Origin: Photobacterium alginatilyticum
GTDB lineage: Bacteria > Pseudomonadota > Gammaproteobacteria > Enterobacterales > Vibrionaceae
Direction: 5' to 3'
DNA: 64,000 nt
Assembly: GCF_009910675.1 (NCBI RefSeq)
Contig: NZ_RSEJ01000003.1
Coordinates: 186,001-250,000, forward strand
Shown here: positions 1 to 7,566 of the stretch, piece by piece
How the letters are laid out: each line of letters starts with the position of its first letter
How positions within the stretch are numbered: the stretch's first letter is position 1
Program-made: the position numbers and the translations under genes
Notes under the pieces: generated by a model
What the model was told of the DNA's origin: nothing
What the model saw: the letters and a program-made list of their open reading frames with translations, nothing else
Databases searched by the model: none

Positions 1-110
1 GAGAGACCGAGCAACGTCAGTTCCTGCAGCAACTTGAAACGACAACGGTTATTTCAAGTACTCAATCTACAAACCATTTACCGCGTCGTATGCGTGGTAT
101 TTCAATTTAA
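1..110 (+). CDS. C-terminal end of a gene upstream (partial, unidentified)
   Basis: The frame beginning at base 3 is open from the window edge to a TAA at 108-110 and encodes the last 35 residues of a protein, ending in RRMRGISI. The stop lies 12 bases before the ATG of the EspA/SseB-like gene, with a GGAAG ribosome binding site between them, so this is very likely the previous gene of the same type III secretion operon. The fragment is too short and too polar (Gln/Thr/Ser-rich) to assign. In related operons this position holds a chaperone, a gatekeeper or an apparatus gene. Confidence 0.6.
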   Translation, partial: ETEQRQFLQQLETTTVISSTQSTNHLPRRMRGISI

Positions 111-122
111 GGAAGAAACATT

Positions 123-623
123 ATGTCTGCGATTACACCCACGTCGGGCGTTACCGGCAATACATTCAACCCGTCCGAAGCCTCGTTGGATTCTTTGATG
201 ATGATGGTAATGATGGATCGTTCGAACCTGCTCGATGCCCAGGTACGTGAAAAAATCGAGAACATTAACTCGAAGAACAAAGATCTTCAGGGCCTGAACG
301 GCATCATGACCAAACTTCGCAACGATATGAGCAAGGTTGGCACCAAGGACGACGATACCGGCTCAATGAGCCCGGAAGTTGTGTCGTACCTGGAAAATAA
401 CTTCGCTAAGTTTGAAACCAAGGGAAGTTATACCCGTAAGGATATGGAGCTGCAGCTTTCTAACCTGAAAGACAAGGCCGAGAGTCTGACATCATCGTCT
501 CAGCTTGATATGGCTCAGCTGCAATCGACAATGGGCAAGTACAACAATAGCTTCGAAATGCTATCGAACTTTGTGTCTAAGTATGGCTCTTCTATCGATT
601 CTATTGTCGGTAACTTGCGTTAA
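123..623 (+). CDS. T3SS filament/needle-extension protein, EspA/SseB-like
   Basis: This 166-residue protein has no signal peptide and no cysteine. Its N-terminal third has a Met-rich helix (around DSLMMMVMMDRSNLL). The middle carries SPEVVSYLENN, which resembles EspA (PDEVISYINDP) and SseB (PEDVIKYMRDN). The C-terminus is an amphipathic helix from DMAQLQSTMGKYNN to SIVGNLR, the coiled-coil part through which this family polymerises into a sheath beyond the needle. The gene order that follows (class II chaperone, two-hydrophobic-helix translocator, second translocator) is that of sseB-sscA-sseC-sseD and of bsp22-type operons, which supports the call. The ATG at 123 follows GGAAGAAACATT. The exact subfamily is uncertain because the family diverges strongly in sequence. 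Confidence 0.75.
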   Translation: MSAITPTSGVTGNTFNPSEASLDSLMMMVMMDRSNLLDAQVREKIENINSKNKDLQGLNGIMTKLRNDMSKVGTKDDDTGSMSPEVVSYLENNFAKFETKGSYTRKDMELQLSNLKDKAESLTSSSQLDMAQLQSTMGKYNNSFEMLSNFVSKYGSSIDSIVGNLR

Positions 624-638
624 TTCGAGGTGAGTGAG

Positions 639-1151
639 ATGACGACAGCAGCTGAAACAAATCAGGCTCTGCTTGGCGAGATCGAAAAGTACCTGAGCGG
701 AGGTGGCACCTTCGGTGAGATATATGACCTGAGTCCGGAAACTATCGAGACGTTTTATCAGGTGGGCTATGGCCTGTATCAAGGAGGAAGCTATGCAGAG
801 GCGGAAAAAGTCTTTCGTTTCCTGTGTCTCTTTGATCATTACGGCTTGCGCCACTTTATCGCGTTGGGCTCATGCCTTCAGATGCAGAAAGAGTATCAGT
901 TGGCTATTGAGTCATATAGTTATGCCGGTTTGCTGGATGGCAAAGATCCAAGATCACCGTATCACGCAGCCGAATGCTATCTGGCGCTTGGGCAGCGGGA
1001 GAAGGCAAGCAGTGGTTTCTATGCGGCTAGTCAGTTATCAGAAAAGCACTCGAAATTTGATGAATTGTGCAACAAGGCTGCCACGATATACCAGCAGCTA
1101 AGTGCATCACTTCAGGAGACAGAGAATGAATCCAATGAATCCGCTGAGTGA
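639..1151 (+). CDS. T3SS class II translocator chaperone, LcrH/SycD/SscA-like TPR protein
   Basis: This 170-residue cytoplasmic chaperone should keep the hydrophobic translocators soluble until secretion. It has three tandem TPR-like helical pairs, with YQVGYGLYQGGSYAEAEKVF (about residues 43-62), HFIALGSCLQMQKEYQLAIE and PYHAAECYLALGQREKASSG as the repeat cores. This is the pattern of LcrH/SycD/IpgC. I prefer the ATG at 639, eight bases after GAGG, over an upstream in-frame GTG at 630. The last 26 bases overlap the start of the SseC-like gene, which suggests translational coupling between chaperone and client. The C-terminal tail is acidic and Glu/Asn/Ser-rich. Confidence 0.85.
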   Translation: MTTAAETNQALLGEIEKYLSGGGTFGEIYDLSPETIETFYQVGYGLYQGGSYAEAEKVFRFLCLFDHYGLRHFIALGSCLQMQKEYQLAIESYSYAGLLDGKDPRSPYHAAECYLALGQREKASSGFYAASQLSEKHSKFDELCNKAATIYQQLSASLQETENESNESAE

Positions 1152-2109
1152 CAAGTTTGCGGCTCCGGGTTTGCAAACCAATCAACAAGCATTGGTTGAA
1201 AACCTCAAGCAAGCGGTGACTCAAGCATCTGTACCCCAGGCCGTTGAGGTGAGTCGGGGGACGGACAAGGCGCAGACACCCTCTGCGACTCGGCCGCCCA
1301 TACTCGACATGCCGCTCGCCGATCAGGAAGACGTCAGCCGCGCGCTGATGGAAGTGCAGATGAAACTGCAAGATCAACAACTTAAACTCAGTACCAACGA
1401 CATCAAAGGTATGCAGGCCAAGAACAAGGCCATGCACGAGCAACGCATTGAAAAGCTTCAAGAATCCATTGACAAAATGGCTGAAGCGAAGAAAGGCGGT
1501 CTTTTCGCCAAGATTTTCGGCTGGATTGCAACAATTGCAACAGTCATTGCTTCGGTTGCCCTGATTGCAACGGGAGTGGGTGCCCCTGCAGCGGCGATGA
1601 TGCTGGCAGGTGCGGCACTGATGCTGACGCAGCAAATTTCCTCAGAGACAGGGAATTGGATGAACGATGCTGTGGCAGAGGTATTTCAGGCGTTTGGTAT
1701 GGATGAGAAATCGGCGCAAATTGCGGCCAATGTGGCAATTATGGTTGCTGGTATTGCCCTGAGTCTTGGCGCGGGGGCCACGACAGCGGCGGCTGCAGCC
1801 ACGACGACGGCGATGAAAGTTGCCAAAATTGTCAGCCAGGGGGCCAAGATTGCCGCCGGGGTGTCGGCTATCGGGCAAGGGACGGCGCAGGCTGTTTCGA
1901 CAGAGGCAAAATACCAGTCCGATATGAGCAGAGCCGATGCCAAAGAGATGAGTGCCTACCTCAAGCGTTTGCAGCTTATGATGCAAGAGGAAATGGACCG
2001 GGTGCAGGAACTCCTTCAGAAAATGCAGGATAACGTTTCTGACGTGATGGCGATTCTATCCAGTGGTCAGGATTCACGCTCACAGATGGCGCGTTATATC
2101 AACGCTTAA
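1126..2109 (+). CDS. T3SS major hydrophobic translocator, SseC/EspD/YopB-like
   Basis: This 327-residue protein (IpaB/YopB/SseC family) would insert into host membranes as part of the translocation pore. A polar N-terminus with a coiled-coil segment (about 65-125) precedes two hydrophobic regions. The first is around AKIFGWIATIATVIASVALI and the following Ala-rich stretch. The second is around AANVAIMVAGIALSLGAGA, followed by an Ala/Thr run. A C-terminal amphipathic helix (MSAYLKRLQLMMQEEMDRVQ) follows. The ATG at 1126 has AGGAG eight bases upstream and lies inside the chaperone gene. Upstream in-frame ATGs (1102) lack a good ribosome site. Two nearby Met codons (1126 and 1135) cannot be separated by eye. 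The neighbours support a pore-forming role. Confidence 0.85.
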   Translation: MNPMNPLSDKFAAPGLQTNQQALVENLKQAVTQASVPQAVEVSRGTDKAQTPSATRPPILDMPLADQEDVSRALMEVQMKLQDQQLKLSTNDIKGMQAKNKAMHEQRIEKLQESIDKMAEAKKGGLFAKIFGWIATIATVIASVALIATGVGAPAAAMMLAGAALMLTQQISSETGNWMNDAVAEVFQAFGMDEKSAQIAANVAIMVAGIALSLGAGATTAAAAATTTAMKVAKIVSQGAKIAAGVSAIGQGTAQAVSTEAKYQSDMSRADAKEMSAYLKRLQLMMQEEMDRVQELLQKMQDNVSDVMAILSSGQDSRSQMARYINA

Positions 2110-2119
2110 GGAGGAAGGA

Positions 2120-2896
2120 ATGATAACACCAGTAAATACACAGAGCCCAAGTCTCCATCAGCAGGGTTTGACTCTTGACGAAACAGCCTCCTTAACTGGG
2201 AGTAATGCGGCTAAGAAGGTTAATACCGTGCCTGTTCTGGTGCAGCAGGCGAGCACTGGGACGGCCAACCGGCCAGCTGGGGCTGTGTCGTTGGAGTTGC
2301 CAGTAGCGAGAAACGATGCTGACTACTCGCTGGCCATGAAGGACATAAGCAAACTGGATCATGAAGATACGATGGTCCAGATCAGTGATATCTTGACCTT
2401 GATGCACCAACTTGCGACGACGCAGCGCCAGCAGGCACGCGAAAGCAGGATGACTGAACGAGAGGCCGCTGTCGGTAGTATTCTGGGGCAGGCTGATAAG
2501 ATACGCGAACAGGCTGAATTAGAGCGCCTGTCAGGCTGGATCTCAGCCGGTATTTCGATTGCTTCTGGGGCAATGCAGGTGAGCGGAGGGGTGAAAGCGC
2601 TGAAGATGAACATCTCTGATGCCAAGCTGCAGACGGTGAATAGTATTCAGCAGGCCAAAGCTCAGATCCTGACAGGTGTTGGCCAGTTACTGACGACGCA
2701 GATCGATTACCATGCCAAGCAGAAACAGGCTGACGGCAAGGTGCTGGAGGCTGATCAGAAGGTGCATGAGACGGCAATGGAAGACGAAGGCCAGCAAATG
2801 CAGTTCTATCTTGATGTCATTCGGGACGCCCGCCAAAAGCTGGAAGAAGTTATGCGAAGCCAGCAGGAATCGATGAAGAGTATCGTCAGAGCCTAA
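2120..2896 (+). CDS. T3SS minor translocator, SseD/EspB/YopD-like
   Basis: This 258-residue protein occupies the last position of the translocator operon. It has a long polar N-terminus, a coiled-coil stretch rich in Gln and Arg (about 95-140, TLMHQLATTQRQQARESRM), one moderately hydrophobic helix (RLSGWISAGISIASGAMQVS) and a C-terminal charged helix. That layout is the usual one for SseD/EspB/BopD partners of the larger translocator. The ATG at 2120 directly follows AAGGAGGAAGGA, the strongest ribosome site in the operon. The longer reading frame from 2063 overlaps the previous gene and is not needed. The gene ends eight bases before a rho-independent terminator. Confidence 0.75.
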   Translation: MITPVNTQSPSLHQQGLTLDETASLTGSNAAKKVNTVPVLVQQASTGTANRPAGAVSLELPVARNDADYSLAMKDISKLDHEDTMVQISDILTLMHQLATTQRQQARESRMTEREAAVGSILGQADKIREQAELERLSGWISAGISIASGAMQVSGGVKALKMNISDAKLQTVNSIQQAKAQILTGVGQLLTTQIDYHAKQKQADGKVLEADQKVHETAMEDEGQQMQFYLDVIRDARQKLEEVMRSQQESMKSIVRA

Positions 2897-2903
2897 AGGG
2901 ATT

Positions 2904-2932
2904 ACTCACCAAGTTGTTGGTGAGTAGTTTTT
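2904..2932 (+). terminator. Rho-independent terminator of the T3SS translocator operon
   Basis: A perfect 9-bp stem (ACTCACCAA / TTGGTGAGT) with a 4-base loop is followed by AG and five T. It lies just after the stop of the SseD-like gene. Confidence 0.85.
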
Positions 2933-2974
2933 GGCTAATAAGAGTGACAATGTTTCGTGACAGCGTCACATAAA

Positions 2975-3004
2975 AGACACCTCATTAGAGGTGTCTCGTT
3001 TTTT
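2975..3004. terminator. Bidirectional terminator between the T3SS operon and the regulator pair
   Basis: A 9-bp stem (AGACACCTC / GAGGTGTCT) with an ATTA loop has a T-run after it on the plus strand and a shorter one (TTTTA) on the minus strand. It lies between convergent transcription units and could stop both. Confidence 0.75.
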
Positions 3005-3019
3005 AGGCAGAATATTCAC

Positions 3020-3499
3020 CTAGTTGATTTGGTAGCGATTCAGTGCCATTAAGTACCCGTCACCATGGTTGGTCGCAATTACAATGTAGTTATCTGTCGA
3101 GTCCACCACTTTCCATTTATTGTGGCCTGGAAGCTTCCTCGCTGCACTGAGTAAGTCATTGTACATACGGATGTCGCTTGCAGAGGCAATCAACCCTTTG
3201 CTGTAGTTTTCATCGATAATGTTCATTGAGTACTGACCATTGTTGTCCTTTTGGATGGTTCCCTTCGTATGCACTTCTACGATGTTTTTTAGCCCTGATT
3301 CTGAGAATATAGTTGTAATATCGATATTTTGATCTTCAATGAACACTTCGAGGTTTTTTTTACCGTGGTAAGAGCTTCCTGTTGTTTTTAAATCATAGGT
3401 ACCACTATATGCCATCGCTGGTTTCTTATTCATGAAGTCCCAACTACTGACACTAAATACAGCCATTGAACTAACGAGAAATAAACTTTTAAGATACAA
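3020..3499 (-). CDS. Small membrane-anchored partner of the ToxR-type regulator, VtrC-like candidate
   Basis: This 159-residue protein starts with a short hydrophobic N-terminal anchor (LKSLFLVSSMAVFSVSSW). The rest looks periplasmic, with many short beta strands (GTYDLKTTGSSYHGK, LEVFIEDQNIDITTIF, NKWKVVDSTDNYIVIATNHG). It overlaps the end of the upstream regulator gene by 11 bases. In V. parahaemolyticus, VtrC has this size and position: it is encoded directly after and overlapping vtrA, and the two periplasmic domains form a bile-salt-binding barrel that switches on a T3SS. I infer the same type of pair here. Sequence similarity to VtrC itself is not something I can confirm by eye. Confidence 0.55.
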   Translation of the reverse strand: MYLKSLFLVSSMAVFSVSSWDFMNKKPAMAYSGTYDLKTTGSSYHGKKNLEVFIEDQNIDITTIFSESGLKNIVEVHTKGTIQKDNNGQYSMNIIDENYSKGLIASASDIRMYNDLLSAARKLPGHNKWKVVDSTDNYIVIATNHGDGYLMALNRYQIN

Positions 3500-4304
3500 A
3501 ACGACCGACCTCTTTAATTGTTAGCTTTTCTATTTCGGATATGGATTCATTGTTTTCAAGAAGGATAATCATATTGTGTGGTAATTTGTTACTATCAATA
3601 ATTACGATTGATAGAGAGTCTTTTTTCAACATCAAATAAATTGATTTTGGCCTTTTTTTATTTGATGTTGAAATTAACACATTATTAATAGAGTCTGAAA
3701 TACTATCAGTGAACTCATCATTATCTGAATAGATCTTTAATATGCTATCCGAGTAAACTTGTTCAGGTGTAATTGATTTACTAGGCTTAACTTCACGAAT
3801 ATATGGTAAGTATGGAGCATCTCCTATTAAATAAAATGAAATCATAAAAATTAGAGAACCAGAAAAATATGGCCACTTTTTCTTTGCAATATGAAGTGGC
3901 TCAATATTTATCTGTGATGAGGATGCCTTTATAGGTGAAGCAATGGCTGCACTATCGTTATTCTTATCTTCGCAAGTATCTTCTTTTGAGATGTCTTTGA
4001 CTATTTCGCTCTCGAGTTTATAACCTACTTTTGCGATGGTTTTAAGCCACTTTTGCTCCTTGCCGTTGTCACCTATTAGAGTACGTATATTACTGATAGC
4101 CTGAGTAATAGAGCTGTCAGAGACTATCTTCCCTGGCCATGCCTTTTCAAGGATTGTTTCTTTAGAAACAACCATTCCAGCTTCAGAACAGAGTGCCAAT
4201 AAGACGAGAAAGTCATGGCTACCAATACGCTTTTCTTCATTGGTCTCGGAATGGCGCAAAAGTGATGCATCTTTGATGAGAATCCAATCTTTTATTTTAT
4301 ACAT
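3489..4304 (-). CDS. ToxR/VtrA-type transmembrane transcriptional regulator
   Basis: This 271-residue protein has an N-terminal OmpR/PhoB-type winged helix (about 1-97, with VSDSSITQAISNIRTLIGDN as recognition region and KWLKTIAKVGYKLE as the wing). A polar linker, one transmembrane helix (about 144-162, WPYFSGSLIFMISFYLIG) and a roughly 110-residue periplasmic domain follow. There is no receiver domain, so the protein probably senses directly through the membrane, as ToxR, TcpP and VtrA do. I chose the first ATG (4304); the longer frame would need a TTG start. Sitting next to the T3SS translocator operon, it is a good candidate for that system's activator. The gene is clearly more AT-rich than the T3SS genes. 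Confidence 0.8.
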   Translation of the reverse strand: MYKIKDWILIKDASLLRHSETNEEKRIGSHDFLVLLALCSEAGMVVSKETILEKAWPGKIVSDSSITQAISNIRTLIGDNGKEQKWLKTIAKVGYKLESEIVKDISKEDTCEDKNNDSAAIASPIKASSSQINIEPLHIAKKKWPYFSGSLIFMISFYLIGDAPYLPYIREVKPSKSITPEQVYSDSILKIYSDNDEFTDSISDSINNVLISTSNKKRPKSIYLMLKKDSLSIVIIDSNKLPHNMIILLENNESISEIEKLTIKEVGRFVS

Positions 4305-5419
4305 TAAAGCTCTCACTTCTTGTTCAAGTCGCAACGTAAGAGTTACTTTTTGTTGCTTTATTAATCGTATGCCAACTGACTTGTTCGATAACAAGAGTGC
4401 CCAACATTACCATTATTAAATTAGTTTGATTGCTCCTTGAATCATAATTGTTAATTTTATCATGTTTTTTTGATACAAATAGGAGTAGAGTAAAAGCTTC
4501 ATCTCGTTAGGTGTCATTGTTATTTGAGCTTTCTTATTCATAAATTTGAATTGTTCAAACATTTTAGTTTGAAGTTGTGGTAACTGTGATGCATATAAAG
4601 TAGATTCAAAAGTCTAACTCGGTGTTCAATGAAAGTGCTGTTTTTTTGAATGAGTGTCTTATATTAGCAATTGCAAATATTAGCGTTTCATCATTTATAT
4701 AGCACAGACAGTTACCGCTGATAAGTGAAGTGGAATAGCACTATCGTTCTTTTATGTAGAAAATGAGTTTATTTATAAAAGTTGGATTTATTAAATGAAG
4801 CAAATAATAATATAATTTTTTTATGTCAACGTGATTTTTAACTTGGTAATATTTTTAACTTTTAATTCTTTAATACCATTTTGTTGTACTTAAATGTATA
4901 TGCTTTAGCTCAAATATATTGATGAAATGTGTGTTATATTCACAACGTTTCTGTGATTTAAATCCGTCTCAATAGTTGAGTTGAAATTAGTCGGATATGC
5001 GTATTGAGAGTAATTGTCGCACGTCATCACGACGATGGATAATGGCACACGACCTATGCGCAATCGGAATATATTTATACTCAAGTTGCAGTGCTCTATG
5101 TTGCTTCGATGGAAATAAATTAATCAATGCACATTTATCCTGGCATATCCATACCTTGAAGCTATGAATCCAAAAAATTGTCTGGTCAGCGGAATTAATT
5201 TGAAGTCTGAATTAATTATAACGTGCATATCATTTAAATGTTTATGTCTGATAAATCAGGCTAATTTACCTTTGGTTAAGCTCTTGTAGTTAATAATTGA
5301 GCCGTGATTTTCTGTTTAATTGATTTTCATTGGCTAATGTTAGTGATGGGAATTGATATCAAAGAAAAATCTTACTTGTTAGCTGTTATCAACTAGATGC
5401 GAATTAGGGTGGGTGAGTA
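4305..5419. other. Long AT-rich intergenic region with no convincing gene
   Basis: About 1.1 kb separates the divergent VtrA-like regulator and gltS. It is very AT-rich, with frequent stops in all frames and no ORF with a ribosome site. A slightly less AT-rich patch (about 4990-5160) encodes nothing I recognise. It should hold both promoters and possibly upstream control of the regulator; low GC of this kind is a typical H-NS target. Confidence 0.5.
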
Positions 5420-6655
5420 ATGGAAATGGACTGGGCCAATGGGGTCTTAAAGCTAAGTTCTTTTTTTGCAGTGACGATAGGTATTCTTGTTCTTTTTGTC
5501 GGTCGTCGCCTCAACAAGATGTTCGCGTTGCTGCGCGAGTTTAGTATTCCCGAACCAGTTACTGGCGGGATCCTTTTTTCAATTTTGATCGCGCTAGTTT
5601 ACGTCGTCGCTGGTATTGAAATTGAATTTGATCTGATGGCAAGGGATATCCTGCTGGTGTACTTTTTTACCACTATCGGTATCAATGCCAGCCTCAAGGA
5701 TCTGCTTAAGGGCGGGATCCCTCTGGTAGTACTGCTAGCTATCACAATCGGTTACATGCTGGTCCAGAACTTTACCGGGATCAGTGTTGCCGCTATGTTT
5801 GGTCTGGATTCTGCCGTTGGTATGCTGGGAGGTAGTGTTTCTCTGATCGGCGGTCATGGAACGGCAATAGCCTGGGCTCCCCGCATTTCGGAGGGGTTTG
5901 GCATTAGCAACGCTATGGAGATTGGTATTGCCTGTGCGACCTTTGGTCTGATCCTTGCCAGTTTGATGGGGGGGCCCATCGCGAAATTCCTGATCACTCG
6001 CTACGATCTCAAGCCTGATCACAAAGAGCAGCTGGATGTCGGTGTTGCTGACGAGTCGCAAAACGGTGACGGAACAATAACCGGTTTCGATTTTCTCGAT
6101 GCGATTTTTGCTATCCATGTCTGTGCGATCCTGGGTTTTATACTCAACGAAGCCATTGCTGAACTAGGTCTGCAGCTGCCATTGTTTGTCACCTGCTTGT
6201 TTGCCGGAATTGTGATCACCAATCTTATTCCTGATGCCTACCCCCGGATCTCCGGCACTAAGTGGCCATCACGTAAACCAGCAATAGCCCTAATTGCTGA
6301 TGTGTCACTGGGTACATTCCTGGCAATGTCGCTTATGAGTATGCAGTTGTGGACTTTGGTGGACTTGGCAGGACCGATCTTTGCGATTCTCGGTGCGCAG
6401 TTCATTGTGGCGATTGTGGTTAATATCTTTATCGTATTCCCTGTTATGGGTAAAAACTATGATGCCGCTGTTGTGTGCGCGGGCTTTGGTGGTATTTCGC
6501 TTGGTTCGACCCCGACGGCAATGGCCAACATGTCTGCGGTATCTCAGCGTTACGGTAACTCGCATCAGGCGTTTATTATCGTGCCTTTGGTGTGTGCATT
6601 CTTTATCGATTTAGCCAATGCGCTGATCATTCCGTACTTCCTGGCGAACTTCTAA
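5420..6655 (+). CDS. gltS: Sodium/glutamate symporter GltS
   Basis: This 411-residue inner-membrane carrier imports L-glutamate (and D-glutamate) with Na+. The sequence has about ten hydrophobic helices and the two inverted Gly/Ser-rich re-entrant motifs typical of GltS: GGSVSLIGGHGTAIAWAP in the first half and CAGFGGISLGSTPTAMANMS in the second. The length matches E. coli GltS (401). The start at 5420 follows GGGTGGGTGAG; an ATG two codons later is also possible. It stands alone, with a terminator about 25 bases downstream. The gene has higher GC than its flanks, as expected for a core gene within AT-rich spacers. Confidence 0.95.
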   Translation: MEMDWANGVLKLSSFFAVTIGILVLFVGRRLNKMFALLREFSIPEPVTGGILFSILIALVYVVAGIEIEFDLMARDILLVYFFTTIGINASLKDLLKGGIPLVVLLAITIGYMLVQNFTGISVAAMFGLDSAVGMLGGSVSLIGGHGTAIAWAPRISEGFGISNAMEIGIACATFGLILASLMGGPIAKFLITRYDLKPDHKEQLDVGVADESQNGDGTITGFDFLDAIFAIHVCAILGFILNEAIAELGLQLPLFVTCLFAGIVITNLIPDAYPRISGTKWPSRKPAIALIADVSLGTFLAMSLMSMQLWTLVDLAGPIFAILGAQFIVAIVVNIFIVFPVMGKNYDAAVVCAGFGGISLGSTPTAMANMSAVSQRYGNSHQAFIIVPLVCAFFIDLANALIIPYFLANF

Positions 6656-6679
6656 TTTTGCTTTAGAAAGATAAGGTAA

Positions 6680-6725
6680 ACAGCCACTCCATTATTGATG
6701 GGGTGGCTGTGTGTATAATTTTTAT
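6680..6725 (+). terminator. Terminator downstream of gltS
   Basis: An 11-bp stem (ACAGCCACTCC / GGGGTGGCTGT, one wobble pair) with a 9-base loop is followed by an AT-rich tract ending in TTTTTATT. The T-run is displaced from the stem, so efficiency is uncertain. Confidence 0.6.
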
Positions 6726-7510
6726 TACTTTTAAGATAAGGTCTGATGCTATTTTTTGTCAGATATATATGACAGAAATGAGATAATCAACACTGAATCA
6801 ACAAATGTAGTTAAAACAAGATTGCAATTTAATTTTTATAATATTTAATTTGTATAACAATAATAATGAAAGCGGAGGCACTGAATACTTCAACTTACAC
6901 TCCTATTTAATAACTCTGTTCTTGGCATGGAATTAAACTTATCTGTAGCCTGCTTCTAATATTCGATACGGTGCTTTTTAAAGTGAATCTTGAGATTATG
7001 TCAGTCCACTAGCTGGTAAGGGGTTGAACTAAGGTGTCGGTATAATAGTGTAAACAAACGGGTGGTTGTTATTTTTATTTTTGTAAGTGACTAATAAATA
7101 AGGGTAAAATCATATTCACCAATTTGCATTGATATGGTTGCATATATTGTGGCGGAAATTTAACGAGTTGATAGGATTAATTCGAATATTACTAAAAGCT
7201 TTATAAGTAATAGCTAAAGTTTAAAGAGAATTATATTTGTATACATAGTGTGATGCTTATCTTATTACTGTCGTATTAACATATACATGCGATTATTTGC
7301 TGTTATATTTCTGAAATCTACTATTTATGGCTGGTTTGAATGATTTCCTCGAAGATATAACCAACTAATAATTTATAAAGTTTATCGAACTGACTTGTAG
7401 CATATCTAAATTCCTGGTGCCTTCGATTTTGGGGGGTAATAGCTACTTGAAAAATACCCTTATAGTTGAGGTATCACATTTCAATCGCTGTATTGATAGC
7501 TTGCACAACA
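6726..7510. other. Long AT-rich leader region upstream of the type I secretion operon
   Basis: About 800 bases have no ORF worth calling on either strand. The region is strongly AT-rich with many short A/T runs and one G-run (TTTTGGGGGG near 7430). It probably contains the promoter and upstream regulatory sites of the secretion operon, but I see no specific operator that I can name. Confidence 0.4.
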
Positions 7511-7538
7511 ACCTTACATCACGAAAGTGATGTGAGGT
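7511..7538 (+). promoter_or_regulatory. Strong GAAA-tetraloop hairpin in the leader of the secretion operon
   Basis: A 12-bp stem (ACCTTACATCAC / GTGATGTGAGGT, one G-U pair) is capped by a GAAA tetraloop and lies 28 bases before the ATG of the first ABC gene. No T-run follows, so it is not a standard terminator. It could stabilise the mRNA 5' end or control translation. An AGGTGA within its 3' arm resembles a ribosome site but is too far from the start to serve as one. Confidence 0.55.
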
Positions 7539-7566
7539 GATTTATAAATTATAAGTATATATACAA

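Noticed and set aside
630..638. Upstream GTG start for the T3SS chaperone
   Set aside because: The GTG sits inside the GAGG ribosome site; the ATG at 639 has correct spacing.
4305..4394. 30-residue N-terminal extension of the ToxR-type regulator
   Set aside because: It would start at TTG; the winged-helix domain is complete from the ATG at 4304.
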